This document shows positions 41,896 to 50,566 of a stretch of DNA of 64,000 bases, one piece after another. Positions within the stretch are counted from its first letter, which is position 1. Every line of letters begins with the position of its first letter. A program made the position numbers and the translations under genes. The notes under the pieces were generated by a model. The model saw only the letters and a program-made list of their open reading frames with translations. It ran no database searches and was not told the origin of the DNA. Source of the stretch: Anaerolineales bacterium (GTDB taxonomy: Bacteria; Chloroflexota; Anaerolineae; Anaerolineales; Anaerolineaceae); NCBI GenBank assembly GCA_020060485.1, contig JAGVAB010000070.1:62001-126000 (forward strand). Direction: 5' to 3'.

Positions 41896-42864
41896 TCAAT
41901 CCAATACACGCGCCAGTTCGATCGCTTCCTGATCAAGGGGCTTGTGATTGGAAACCACAACATCAAATGGCGTGAACGCTATCGACCCTTTTATCCATCC
42001 TGTGAGCACACCATGCTCCCCACTGATCAGTCTTTTTGCAGCTGCTGCGCCAAGCCGGCTCGCCAGAATACGATCATACGCGCTGGGATCTCCGCCGCGC
42101 TGAACGTGTCCCAACGTGGTCGTGCGCAATTTAAACCCCAGCTTTTCCTGGTTTTCTTCACAATACGCCGCAAGTTCCGCTGCGTCATGCTGGGCGCCTT
42201 CAGCGACAACAATTATGGCATGTTCTTTGCCCCGCTCATACGCCGAGCTGATGATTTCCACAACCGCCTCCGGTGTGGTTTCATACTCGGGGATCACTAC
42301 CGCTTCTGCACCGCCTGCAATGCCTGTCATCAAAGCCAGGTATCCACAATCCCGGCCCATTACCTCGATTAAAAATGCACGTTGATGTGAAGATGCTGTG
42401 GTCTTCAACCGATCCACAGCTTCAAGGGCGATATTGAGGGCTGTATCGACCCCAATGGTGATATCCGATCCATACAGATCATTATCAATTGTAGAAGCCA
42501 CACCAACAACCGGAAATCCCATCTTGGAGAGTTCAAAAGAGCCAGTTTGTGATCCGTTGCCCCCAATTACCACCAACCCATCAATGCCATTTTGGTTTAG
42601 CGTGCGTAAACCCTGGTTGCGCCCAGCGGGCGTTTTGAACTCCAGGCAGCGTGCGCTCCCCAGCATTGTTCCACCGCGTTGCATGATCCCGCCTACATCC
42701 CGCGCCCCAAGAGGGAAAATGTTCCCTGTTACAAGGCCCTTGTATCCATTCCGGATACCAAAAACTTCCATTCCGCCTTCAACCCCTGTGCGCACAACCG
42801 CTCTGATCGCAGCGTTCATCCCGGGCGCATCTCCGCCGCTTGTCAATACAGCAATTCGTCTCAT
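41896..42864 (-). CDS. pfkA: 6-phosphofructokinase
   Basis: A 322-residue enzyme that phosphorylates fructose-6-phosphate in glycolysis. Landmarks are TSGGDAPGMNAAIRA (9-22), the catalytic STIDNDLYGSD and EVMGRDCGYLAL. The nucleotide motif reads GGNGS at 101-105 where ATP-dependent enzymes usually have GGDGS; PPi-dependent forms usually have GGDD. I therefore call an ATP-type enzyme with a non-standard residue 103. TCCTCC complement (AGGAGG on the minus strand) precedes the ATG, with a 7-bp dyad next to it. Confidence 0.9.
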   Translation of the reverse strand: MRRIAVLTSGGDAPGMNAAIRAVVRTGVEGGMEVFGIRNGYKGLVTGNIFPLGARDVGGIMQRGGTMLGSARCLEFKTPAGRNQGLRTLNQNGIDGLVVIGGNGSQTGSFELSKMGFPVVGVASTIDNDLYGSDITIGVDTALNIALEAVDRLKTTASSHQRAFLIEVMGRDCGYLALMTGIAGGAEAVVIPEYETTPEAVVEIISSAYERGKEHAIIVVAEGAQHDAAELAAYCEENQEKLGFKLRTTTLGHVQRGGDPSAYDRILASRLGAAAAKRLISGEHGVLTGWIKGSIAFTPFDVVVSNHKPLDQEAIELARVLD

Positions 42865-42876
42865 CTTTCCTCCTGA

Positions 42877-42894
42877 TGTACAATTATTTGTACA
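42877..42894 (-). promoter_or_regulatory. Dyad next to the pfkA ribosome binding site
   Basis: TGTACAA-TTAT-TTGTACA, perfect 7-bp arms, lies four bases upstream of the pfkA Shine-Dalgarno sequence. It could be an operator or an RNA hairpin limiting translation. Confidence 0.55.
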
Positions 42895-43197
42895 AATTTT
42901 CGTCGTTAGGTGATATCGGGTCAGCGTAATCGGATTATTTTCATCCCTGATGAAAACAGGTATCCTGTTCCCCTTTTTTGGAAACTGCCATGTTTACCCG
43001 GTAGTGATTATCTGGTACCAGTTCCGTTCACAAGGCCTCATCTTCCCAATTATTTTATCATACCAAGGAAACATATACAGGAAATTCTCCCCTTTTTGTA
43101 TAGTCAATTGACACATGCCTGGACCAATTGTCAATGATAGAATTAAATCGCTGGTGGTTTTCTTTCCATATCCGTTGCCGTTTTCAAAAGGAACCCC
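42895..43197. other. Intergenic region between pfkA and the dehydrogenase operon
   Basis: A 303-base divergent gap. A loose dyad ATTGACA-15-TGTCAAT (43107-43135) lies upstream of the dehydrogenase gene and may be an operator. No good promoter pair with standard spacing is visible. Confidence 0.35.
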
Positions 43198-45291
43198 ATG
43201 AAAGAGTACCGCGTTTTAAACCATCCTATTCTCCCCACCCCGGAACGCAAACAGATAAATATATTTTGGCAAGGGCAGAAACTTTCAGCTTATGCAGGTG
43301 AAACCATCGCTGCCGCCCTGATTGCCAATCACATCCATATTTTCGGATACCATCCAAAAGATGACAGTCCGCAAGGAATCTTCTGCGCTAACGGACAATG
43401 TTCACAATGCATGGTGCTGGCCAATGGCAAACCAGTAAAATCATGCGTGGAACAAGTAGTAGATGGTCAGCGTATAGAACCCTTGTGCGGGCTGCCAGAA
43501 TTACCAACAGTAGAGAACGTACCGCACATGGGATCTATTCCTACCATCAAAATACCGGTATTGATCGTCGGCGGAGGACCTGCCGGCCTGTCAGCTGGCA
43601 TTGAACTTGGACAGCTTGGCATCCCTTGCCTTCTTGTTGATGACAAACACCGCCTTGGAGGAAAACTCGTCCTCCAGACCCATCGTTTTTTTGGCTCATC
43701 CCGGGCCGTTTATGCAGGCACACGTGGCATTGACATTGCCACTCGCCTGGAATGCAACCTGGCTCAATTTTCCTCTGTGGAAATTTGGCTTCGCTCCACG
43801 GTTCTGGCAGTCTTCAGCGATCATAAAGTTGGTGTATTGAAAGATAACAGTGAATATGTTCTGGTAGAGCCCCAGATTCTGTTGATTGCAGCTGGCGCCA
43901 GAGAAAAATTCCTCGCATTTCCAGGAAACACCCTGCCGGGGGTTTATGGCGCTGGTGCTTTTCAAACCCTGGTCAATCGCGATCTCATCCGCCCCGCTGA
44001 CAACCTGTTCATTGTCGGCGGGGGGAATGTAGGTCTCATCGCCGGATATCACGCACTACAGGCTGGCATTCACGTTGCCGGCCTGGCCGAAGCACTTGCT
44101 GAATGCGGCGGCTACAAGGTTCACAAAGACAAACTTGTTCGCATGGGTGTGCCTATCTTTACATCGCATTCCATTTTGCAGGCCGACGGCCGCGATCATG
44201 TCGAATCGGCAACCATCATCAATCTTGATGCTGCTCTCCATCCCATCCCGGGCACAAAGAAAACCTTTGCTTGCGACAGTATTCTGATTGCCATAGGCCT
44301 GAATCCGGTCAACGAGTTCTACCTTCAAGCCCAGGATTTTGGATTACCCGTTTTTGCTGCCGGTGATGCCGAAGAGATAGCCGAGGCTTCTGCTGCGATT
44401 TTCTCTGGCCGCATCAAGGGCCAGGAGATCGCCCGCTTTCTCAAGGCAACAAACCAGTCCATCCCAGAGGATTGGCAGATCATGGCAGACATTCTCAAAT
44501 CCCGGCCTGGCAAACTATACCCAGAACGCCTGCCTGTAATCCGGTCAGGTGTGCTGCCCATCTTGCATTGCACTCAGGAAATCCCCTGTGACCCCTGCAC
44601 CACACTTTGCCCCCAAAACCTGATTGCTTTACAAACTGACGATATCCGTTCCATTCCACATTTTCAAGCCAATGCGGCGAGCTGCATCCGCTGTGAAAAA
44701 TGCGTAGCTGGTTGTCCCGGTCTGGCGATCACCCTTGTTGACTTTCGAAAAGACCCTGAAAATCCCATCGTTTCCATTCCTTTTGAATGCACTCCTGATC
44801 TTGTATTTTCACAGAAAGCTGTGACAACCCTGGACATGGAAGGAAATGTACTTGGTAAAAATCCTGTGGTGAAGATCGTGCAAAACTCCACGAATGATCG
44901 CACCTGCATCCTGCGCGTCCAGGCGCCTGCCGAATACGCTGTCCGTATTGCTGGTATACGCATCCAAGATCCTGCCCAACCAGAAAATTCGCCATTCGGG
45001 ATTTCCCCGCTGGCAGATGAGACCATTGTTTGTCGCTGTGAGCGGGTCACAGCAGGCGAATTACGCAGCCTCATCCAGGCAGGTTATCGGGATGTCAATG
45101 AGATCAAGACAGTTTCCAGAACAGGCATGGGGGCCTGTGGTGGGAAAACCTGCGCATCGCTCATTGAACGCCTGTTCCGGGAGGAAGGCATCTCTTCTGA
45201 CGATGTTACTCCTTCTACCAAACGTCCTCTCTTTACTGAAGTCCCCTTGCACATCCTGGCCGGGGTTGATGAAGGGTGCCAAAGTGAATAA
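43198..45291 (+). CDS. Amino/imino acid dehydrogenase, alpha-type subunit
   Basis: A 697-residue flavoprotein with iron-sulfur domains. In order: Fer2-like [2Fe-2S] domain with C63, C68, C71, C83; FAD/NAD-binding disulfide-reductase fold (VGGGPAG at 124-130; second Rossmann motif VGGGNVG); a ferredoxin-like segment with CDPCTTLCP and CIRCEKCVAGCP; and a C-terminal BFD-like [2Fe-2S] domain with CRCERV and GACGGKTC. This architecture matches alpha subunits of sarcosine/hydroxyproline/proline dehydrogenases and cyanide-synthase-like HcnB, here as one chain. The substrate is probably glycine-, proline- or sarcosine-like. It is translationally coupled to the DAO subunit. Confidence 0.8.
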   Translation: MKEYRVLNHPILPTPERKQINIFWQGQKLSAYAGETIAAALIANHIHIFGYHPKDDSPQGIFCANGQCSQCMVLANGKPVKSCVEQVVDGQRIEPLCGLPELPTVENVPHMGSIPTIKIPVLIVGGGPAGLSAGIELGQLGIPCLLVDDKHRLGGKLVLQTHRFFGSSRAVYAGTRGIDIATRLECNLAQFSSVEIWLRSTVLAVFSDHKVGVLKDNSEYVLVEPQILLIAAGAREKFLAFPGNTLPGVYGAGAFQTLVNRDLIRPADNLFIVGGGNVGLIAGYHALQAGIHVAGLAEALAECGGYKVHKDKLVRMGVPIFTSHSILQADGRDHVESATIINLDAALHPIPGTKKTFACDSILIAIGLNPVNEFYLQAQDFGLPVFAAGDAEEIAEASAAIFSGRIKGQEIARFLKATNQSIPEDWQIMADILKSRPGKLYPERLPVIRSGVLPILHCTQEIPCDPCTTLCPQNLIALQTDDIRSIPHFQANAASCIRCEKCVAGCPGLAITLVDFRKDPENPIVSIPFECTPDLVFSQKAVTTLDMEGNVLGKNPVVKIVQNSTNDRTCILRVQAPAEYAVRIAGIRIQDPAQPENSPFGISPLADETIVCRCERVTAGELRSLIQAGYRDVNEIKTVSRTGMGACGGKTCASLIERLFREEGISSDDVTPSTKRPLFTEVPLHILAGVDEGCQSE

Positions 45292-46450
45292 TTTTTCATC
45301 CAAATCATATGACGTTATTATTATTGGCGCTGGATCAATAGGCACCCCACTCGCGCTTTCTCTATCCGCCGCAGGTGTAAAGACCCTGGTGCTTGACCAA
45401 CTGTCCAGCGTCGGCCAGGGCTCGAACAAGAAAGCCATTGGTGGTGTGCGCGCCACCCATTCCGACAAAGCAAAGATACGCATTTGCCTGCGCAGCCTGA
45501 AGATCATGCGCACCTGGCAGGATATTTATGGCGATGATATTGAATGGCAGCAAGGAGGATATTGCTTCGTAGCTTATCAACCCGAAGATGAACAAACACT
45601 GAAGACTCTGCTTTCCAGGCAAAAACAACTCGGTCTCAATATTGACTGGCTTGACCACCATTCCCTGCTCCAGGCTGTTCCTGACCTCAACCCCAGGCAT
45701 CTATTGGGCGGCACCTTTTCACCGGAGGACGGGAGCTGTTCTCCGCTTCTCTTTCTCCATGCCTGTTATCAACACGCCTGCCGCTTGGGAGCTTGCTTTC
45801 AATTCGACGAACAGGTTACCTCTATCGACGTCCACCATGGCCAAATAACCGGTCTGCATACCACTCGCGGGGCATACCAGACCAGGATTGTGATCAATGC
45901 TGCCGGTGCATGGGCTGCTGGCCTTTCCAGTCAGGCCGGGATGTCTATCCAGGTTCGGCCTGATTCTCACGAAGCAGGCATCACCGAGCCCGTGGCCAAA
46001 TTCCTCGGGCCAATGATCGTTGACATCCGCCCTGTGGCGGCATCATCCAACTTCTATTTTTACCAGCACAGTACCGGCCAGATCATTTTTTGTTTAACAC
46101 CATCGCCCAATATCTGGGGCTTTGACCAACGCGAGACTTCCGAATTCCTGCCCCTCGCCGCCCAGCGTTTGATCAATCTGATTCCCCGCCTAACGAATAT
46201 TCGCGTCCGCCGCACCTGGCGAGGATTATATCCGATGACTCCCGATGGATTTCCAATCGTCGGATGGTCCAATGAAGTTCCAGGCCTTTTTTTGGCGGTG
46301 GGCATGTGCGGTCAAGGGCTCATGCTTGGTCCAGGATTGGCAGAATTGATCACCCGCTCCATCATTGCCAGCCCAGCGCCGGAAGATGATGATACCTTGT
46401 CATATCTTTCGCCCTACCGAAAATTCGAAACCGAAGAAAAACTGAAGTAA
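45269..46450 (+). CDS. FAD-dependent amino acid dehydrogenase, beta (DAO) subunit
   Basis: About 393 residues of the D-amino acid oxidase/glycine oxidase-like fold. The FAD motif is DVIIIGAGSIGTPLALSL near the N terminus; the C-terminal part has RRTWRGLYPMTPDGFPIVG and VGMCGQGLMLGPGLAELI, typical of sarcosine oxidase beta-type subunits. It oxidises the substrate and passes electrons to the alpha-type subunit. Two starts are possible: ATG at 45269 (used) or GTG at 45284, which has the better AAGGG site. It overlaps the upstream gene. Confidence 0.8.
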   Translation: MKGAKVNNFSSKSYDVIIIGAGSIGTPLALSLSAAGVKTLVLDQLSSVGQGSNKKAIGGVRATHSDKAKIRICLRSLKIMRTWQDIYGDDIEWQQGGYCFVAYQPEDEQTLKTLLSRQKQLGLNIDWLDHHSLLQAVPDLNPRHLLGGTFSPEDGSCSPLLFLHACYQHACRLGACFQFDEQVTSIDVHHGQITGLHTTRGAYQTRIVINAAGAWAAGLSSQAGMSIQVRPDSHEAGITEPVAKFLGPMIVDIRPVAASSNFYFYQHSTGQIIFCLTPSPNIWGFDQRETSEFLPLAAQRLINLIPRLTNIRVRRTWRGLYPMTPDGFPIVGWSNEVPGLFLAVGMCGQGLMLGPGLAELITRSIIASPAPEDDDTLSYLSPYRKFETEEKLK

Positions 46451-46473
46451 TCATTGCTTTCAACCTCGATTCC

Positions 46474-46503
46474 TTGAATAAATTCATTGGGCAAGGTTAT
46501 ACT
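46474..46503 (+). promoter_or_regulatory. Promoter of the RelA/SpoT homologue gene
   Basis: TTGAAT (46474-46479) and TATACT (46498-46503) with 18-base spacing, placed just ahead of the leader hairpin. Confidence 0.6.
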
Positions 46504-46518
46504 AGTGCTATGGCTTCC

Positions 46519-46565
46519 CACCAACTTGAAGACATTTTTTCGCATCAAATGTCTTCAAGTTGGTG
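46519..46565 (+). promoter_or_regulatory. Large 5' leader hairpin of the RelA/SpoT gene
   Basis: A perfect 19-bp inverted repeat (46519-46537 and 46547-46565) with a nine-base loop starts about ten bases after the predicted transcription start and ends 57 bases before the ATG. No T run follows (AGGTGGACG), so it is not a plain terminator. It could stabilise the 5' end, bind a regulator as DNA or RNA, or be a small repeat. Confidence 0.6.
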
Positions 46566-46621
46566 TAGGTGGACGCGATCAACCATCCCATGCATGAAAC
46601 GCAAAATGCAAGGACACAGGC

Positions 46622-48868
46622 ATGAAATTTGAAACTTTAATGGAAAACCTTCCTTCAGAATATAGCGGTATCGACCGTGAAATGATTTCGCGCGCCTATG
46701 AATTCGCATCCCGGGCGCATGAAGGACAAAAACGGGCATCCGGTCAACCATACATCACGCACTGCGTAGCTGTTGCCAACATCCTGGCCGAGCTGAACGT
46801 TCCACCCGTGATCATTGTTGCCGGCTTGCTGCATGACACTGTAGAAGACACTCCCACTACCCTGCAAGACCTGACCAATGAATTCAGCGAAGAAGTTGCC
46901 AAACTGGTGGACGGTGTAACAAAGCTTTCCAATCTCCCCCGCGTGGCCAGGGATGATGTTCATCAAGGTGAACCTGACCAGGAAGAAACAGAACCTGATT
47001 TTTTTGATAACCAGGCCGAGATCGAAAATTTATATGCTGATAAAGGTCTCCGTTCCAGCCGCGCAGACCTGAAAAAAGAAACCCTGCGCAAGACGTTGAT
47101 GGCCATGGGGGATGATGTCCGCATTGTTTTGATCAAACTCGCCGACCGATTACACAACATGCGCACCCTAAGCTATGTGCCAGAGCACAAACAAAAACGC
47201 ATAGCCCAGGAAACCCTGGATATCTTTGCTCCCCTGGCGAACCGTCTGGGCATCTGGCGCATCAAATGGGAACTTGAAGACCTCTCTTTTCGTTATGTTC
47301 AGCCCGAAGAATTCAAGAAAATCGCCGAAAAACTCTCCGAGATGCAAATCGGCAGAGAAGACGAGATTAATAACATCACCGCTCATCTGCAAACAGTGAT
47401 GCGCCAGTCACAGATTGACGTCGAGATCACTGGCAGACCTAAACACATCTACTCCATCTACCGAAAAATGGTTGACAAAGACGAACCCTTTGAAATGGTA
47501 CGAGACCTGCGCGCTGTGCGTCTGATCGTCAAGGACGTTCCCACCTGTTACATGGCCCTCGGTGTGATCCACACTCACTGGCGGCCCATCCCTCATGAAT
47601 TTGATGATTACATTGCGGCGCCGAAGGATAATTTTTACCGCTCCCTCCACACTGCTGTTTTCTATGATGACAGTAAACCACTCGAAGTGCAAATCCGCAC
47701 GCTGGAAATGCACCAGGATGCCGAGTATGGCATTGCCGCCCATTGGCGCTATAAAGAAAAAGGCCGGCGCGATGAGATCTACGAACAACGCATCAATTAT
47801 TTTCGCAAATTGATGGACTGGCGGCGGGACGTTGAAGACGCCGAAGAATTTGTGGATGGCATGAAAAGTGATGTGTTTGAAGATCGCGTCTATGTCTTTA
47901 CACCCCGCGGTGACATCATTGACCTTCCGGCGGGTTCAACCCCCATAGATTTTGCATACCACGTCCACACCGAGATCGGCAACCGTTGCCGCGGCGCCAA
48001 GATTAACAGCAAACTCGTCAGCCTGGATTACAACTTGAAAACCGGCGACATGGTGGAAATCCTCACCGCCAAACAAGGCGGCCCCAGTCGGGACTGGTTG
48101 AACACCAATCTTGGACTGGTACATACACAACGCGCCCGTTCCAAGATCCGCCAGTGGTTCAAACGCCAGGACAGAGAGATCAACGTAACCACAGGCAAAG
48201 CCGCCCTCGAAAAAGAATTGGCTCGCCTGGACATGGGGGATGTCAACCTGGACAAATTGGCATCCTATTTTGAACTGCGCACAGCAGAAGACCTGTATGC
48301 AGCCGTTGGCTGCGGTGATATCTCCATCAAGCGCATCATCAACAAACTAAGCGAACTTGAAGAAGATGCACAAACCAGCCTCCCGGAGATCAAAACCAGC
48401 CCGGCCAGCACCAAGCCGGACAAGAATGCAGTGAATGTACTTGGCCTGAAAGGCCTTTTAACCAGCTTTGCCCGTTGCTGCAATCCACTTCCTGGCGACG
48501 AAATTGTGGGCTACATCACCCGCGGCCGGGGGGCAACCGTTCACCGCCGCGATTGTCCCAACATTCTTCGAATGGATAGCAAGGATCGCGAGAGAATCAT
48601 CAAGGTCTCCTGGGGCGAACCCCAAAAAACCTTCCCGGTATCGATGGAGATCAAAGCTTATGATCGCCAGGGGTTAATGTGGGACATTTATAACATCCTC
48701 TACAACGAGGGTATCAACATCCTCACCAACAACCAGAAAGTCGCCCACAATATTGCCACCATCAACATGACCCTTGAGGTGCGCGATATTGCCCAGCTCT
48801 CCATGATTCTTACCCGTATTGAAAATTTACCCAATGTTCTGGATGCTCATCGGCTGAAACCCGGATAA
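46622..48868 (+). CDS. rsh: Bifunctional (p)ppGpp synthetase/hydrolase, RelA/SpoT family
   Basis: A 748-residue long RSH enzyme controlling the stringent response. The hydrolase HD domain is intact (H47 in THCVAV, H71-D72 in GLLHDTVEDT). The synthetase domain has GRPKHIYSIYRKM, RDLRAVRLIV, DDYIAAPKDNFYRSLHT and EVQIRT...EYGIAAHWRYKE. A TGS domain (VYVFTPRGDIIDLPAGSTPIDFAYHVHTE), a conserved Cys/His region (FARCCNPLPGDEIVGYITRGRG) and a C-terminal ACT domain follow. Both activities look functional. The ATG has ACACAGGC rather than a strong ribosome site upstream. Confidence 0.95.
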   Translation: MKFETLMENLPSEYSGIDREMISRAYEFASRAHEGQKRASGQPYITHCVAVANILAELNVPPVIIVAGLLHDTVEDTPTTLQDLTNEFSEEVAKLVDGVTKLSNLPRVARDDVHQGEPDQEETEPDFFDNQAEIENLYADKGLRSSRADLKKETLRKTLMAMGDDVRIVLIKLADRLHNMRTLSYVPEHKQKRIAQETLDIFAPLANRLGIWRIKWELEDLSFRYVQPEEFKKIAEKLSEMQIGREDEINNITAHLQTVMRQSQIDVEITGRPKHIYSIYRKMVDKDEPFEMVRDLRAVRLIVKDVPTCYMALGVIHTHWRPIPHEFDDYIAAPKDNFYRSLHTAVFYDDSKPLEVQIRTLEMHQDAEYGIAAHWRYKEKGRRDEIYEQRINYFRKLMDWRRDVEDAEEFVDGMKSDVFEDRVYVFTPRGDIIDLPAGSTPIDFAYHVHTEIGNRCRGAKINSKLVSLDYNLKTGDMVEILTAKQGGPSRDWLNTNLGLVHTQRARSKIRQWFKRQDREINVTTGKAALEKELARLDMGDVNLDKLASYFELRTAEDLYAAVGCGDISIKRIINKLSELEEDAQTSLPEIKTSPASTKPDKNAVNVLGLKGLLTSFARCCNPLPGDEIVGYITRGRGATVHRRDCPNILRMDSKDRERIIKVSWGEPQKTFPVSMEIKAYDRQGLMWDIYNILYNEGINILTNNQKVAHNIATINMTLEVRDIAQLSMILTRIENLPNVLDAHRLKPG

Positions 48869-48872
48869 CAAA

Positions 48873-48902
48873 AAACCCCTCCTGATTACTCAGAAGGGGT
48901 TT
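48873..48902. terminator. Bidirectional terminator between rsh and tRNA-Gln
   Basis: AAACCCCT (48873-48880) pairs with AGGGGTTT (48895-48902) five bases after the rsh stop; T-rich flanks on both strands (TTTTTTG on the minus strand). It also closes the convergent tRNA-Gln transcript. Confidence 0.8.
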
Positions 48903-48975
48903 GGCTGGGGATGAAGGATTCGAACCTCCACATACGAATTCAGAGTCCGCTGTCCTACCATTAGACGAATCCCCA
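48902..48975 (-). tRNA. tRNA-Gln (CTG anticodon)
   Basis: A 74-base cloverleaf including an encoded CCA. Acceptor TGGGGAT pairs with ATCCCCA, D-loop has AATGGTAGG, the anticodon loop is CTCTGAA (anticodon CTG), and the T arm has GGTTCGAATCC. It lies 79 bases downstream of gltX on the same strand. Confidence 0.95.
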
Positions 48976-49054
48976 ACGGCTCAAAGATTTTACCACGCTG
49001 ATTTTAATTTGTCCAGTTTTACCCAAAACAAATCATATCCGCGCAGCGAATGAA

Positions 49055-50551
49055 TTACTTTTCCAGCCCTCGCAACAGCTCAATTCCTTTTTTAATACGC
49101 ACAACACAAACGTCTTTACCAATGATTTCCATGCTTTCAAACAATGGCGGGCTGACCTGCTGGCCGGTAATGGCTACACGCAGCACGCCGAACACTTGCC
49201 CGGCTTTCCAGCCCAGCGTCTCCACCAGGCCGCGCATCGGTTCTTCAATCATGGCCACGTCAAACGTTGGCAAGGATTCAACAATTTCCAGTGCCGCTTC
49301 CAGCACCCTGGCTGATTCGCTGGCAGTCAAATTTTTGCCAATCAACTCTTCGGTTACCGGAATAACTTCGTCTTTGAAAAAGAACTCCGCCTTCTCCACA
49401 ACTTCATCCAGGGTCTGTAAGCGTTCCTGTACCAATGGTGCAATTTTCAACAACAGACTATCTTCCGCTGCATATCCAGCTTTGACAATAAATGGCTTGA
49501 TCCGTCTGGCCAGTTCAGCCAATTCCAGGCTGCGAATATGCAACCCATTAAAATGATCCAGCTTGGTAAAATTGATGGCGGCCGGAGAAGGATTGATTTT
49601 GTCCAACGAAAATTTTTCCACCAAATCTTGCAGGCTAAAAAACTCAGTGTGATCGTCATAGCTCCAACCCATCAATGCGATCCAATTGACCACCGCTTCT
49701 GGCAAGTATCCTAATTCCTCAAGATCTTTGATGAAAATTGAGCGGCCGTCTTTCATCAACTCACCGGCCTCGCGCTTGCTCATTTTGCCCTTTCCCGAAG
49801 GCTTCAGAAACACAGACAGATGTACAAATTGAGGTTCCTGCCAGCCAAAAGCCCGGTAGATCAGGCCGTGCAGCGGAAAAGTAGGCAGCCATTCAGCCCC
49901 GCGCACCACATGCGTGATCTGCATCAAATGATCATCCACCATCGCCGCCAGATGATACAACGCCAGTCCATCAGATTTCACCAAAATATAATCATCGATT
50001 TTGCTGTTCTCGACTGTAATCTCACCCCGCCGCAGGTCACAGACCGTGGTAGCACCTTCACGTGGTGTCTTGAATCGCACAACATGCGCTTGCCCTGCCG
50101 CAATCCTGCTATCAGCCTCTTTCAAAGACAAATCGCGGCAGGTGCCGTCATAGTGTGCGTCCTCTTTACGGGCTTGTTGATCTTCACGCACCTTTGCCAA
50201 TCGTTCTGGTGTGCAAAAACAATAATAAGCATGCCCGTTTTCCACAAGCCAGCGAGCATACTCGGCATACACTTCCTTCCGCTCCGATTGCCGGTATGGG
50301 CCATAAGGCCCGCCAATATCTGTGCCTTCATCCCAGTTCAAACCAAGCCAGCGAAGACCCGCCAGCAATTCTTCTTCGGCACCCTCCACGAACCGCTTGC
50401 TGTCCGTGTCTTCAATGCGCACAATGAACTGCCCCCCGGTCTGCTTTGCGATCAAGTAGTCATACAAAGCCGTCCGGGCGCTGCCAAGATGCATGTGCCC
50501 GGTCGGAGAAGGTGCAAAACGTACTCTTGCTGGCTGTTTTAGTTCATGCAT
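49055..50551 (-). CDS. gltX: Glutamyl-tRNA synthetase (possibly non-discriminating)
   Basis: A 498-residue class I synthetase. The HIGH-type motif is FAPSPTGHMHLGSARTALYD near residue 11-25 and the KMSKR motif is seen in GKGKMSKREAG. It charges tRNA-Glu; in bacteria without GlnRS the same enzyme also misacylates tRNA-Gln, later amidated by GatCAB. The adjacent tRNA-Gln gene makes that plausible here, but the anticodon-binding domain would need comparison. GGAG lies eight bases before the ATG. It is the last protein gene of the shape/division run. Confidence 0.95.
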   Translation of the reverse strand: MHELKQPARVRFAPSPTGHMHLGSARTALYDYLIAKQTGGQFIVRIEDTDSKRFVEGAEEELLAGLRWLGLNWDEGTDIGGPYGPYRQSERKEVYAEYARWLVENGHAYYCFCTPERLAKVREDQQARKEDAHYDGTCRDLSLKEADSRIAAGQAHVVRFKTPREGATTVCDLRRGEITVENSKIDDYILVKSDGLALYHLAAMVDDHLMQITHVVRGAEWLPTFPLHGLIYRAFGWQEPQFVHLSVFLKPSGKGKMSKREAGELMKDGRSIFIKDLEELGYLPEAVVNWIALMGWSYDDHTEFFSLQDLVEKFSLDKINPSPAAINFTKLDHFNGLHIRSLELAELARRIKPFIVKAGYAAEDSLLLKIAPLVQERLQTLDEVVEKAEFFFKDEVIPVTEELIGKNLTASESARVLEAALEIVESLPTFDVAMIEEPMRGLVETLGWKAGQVFGVLRVAITGQQVSPPLFESMEIIGKDVCVVRIKKGIELLRGLEK

Positions 50552-50566
50552 GAATGAGGCTCCATA

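Noticed and set aside
42910..43137. Open frame of 75 codons upstream of the dehydrogenase
   Set aside because: No ribosome site and no recognisable protein features.
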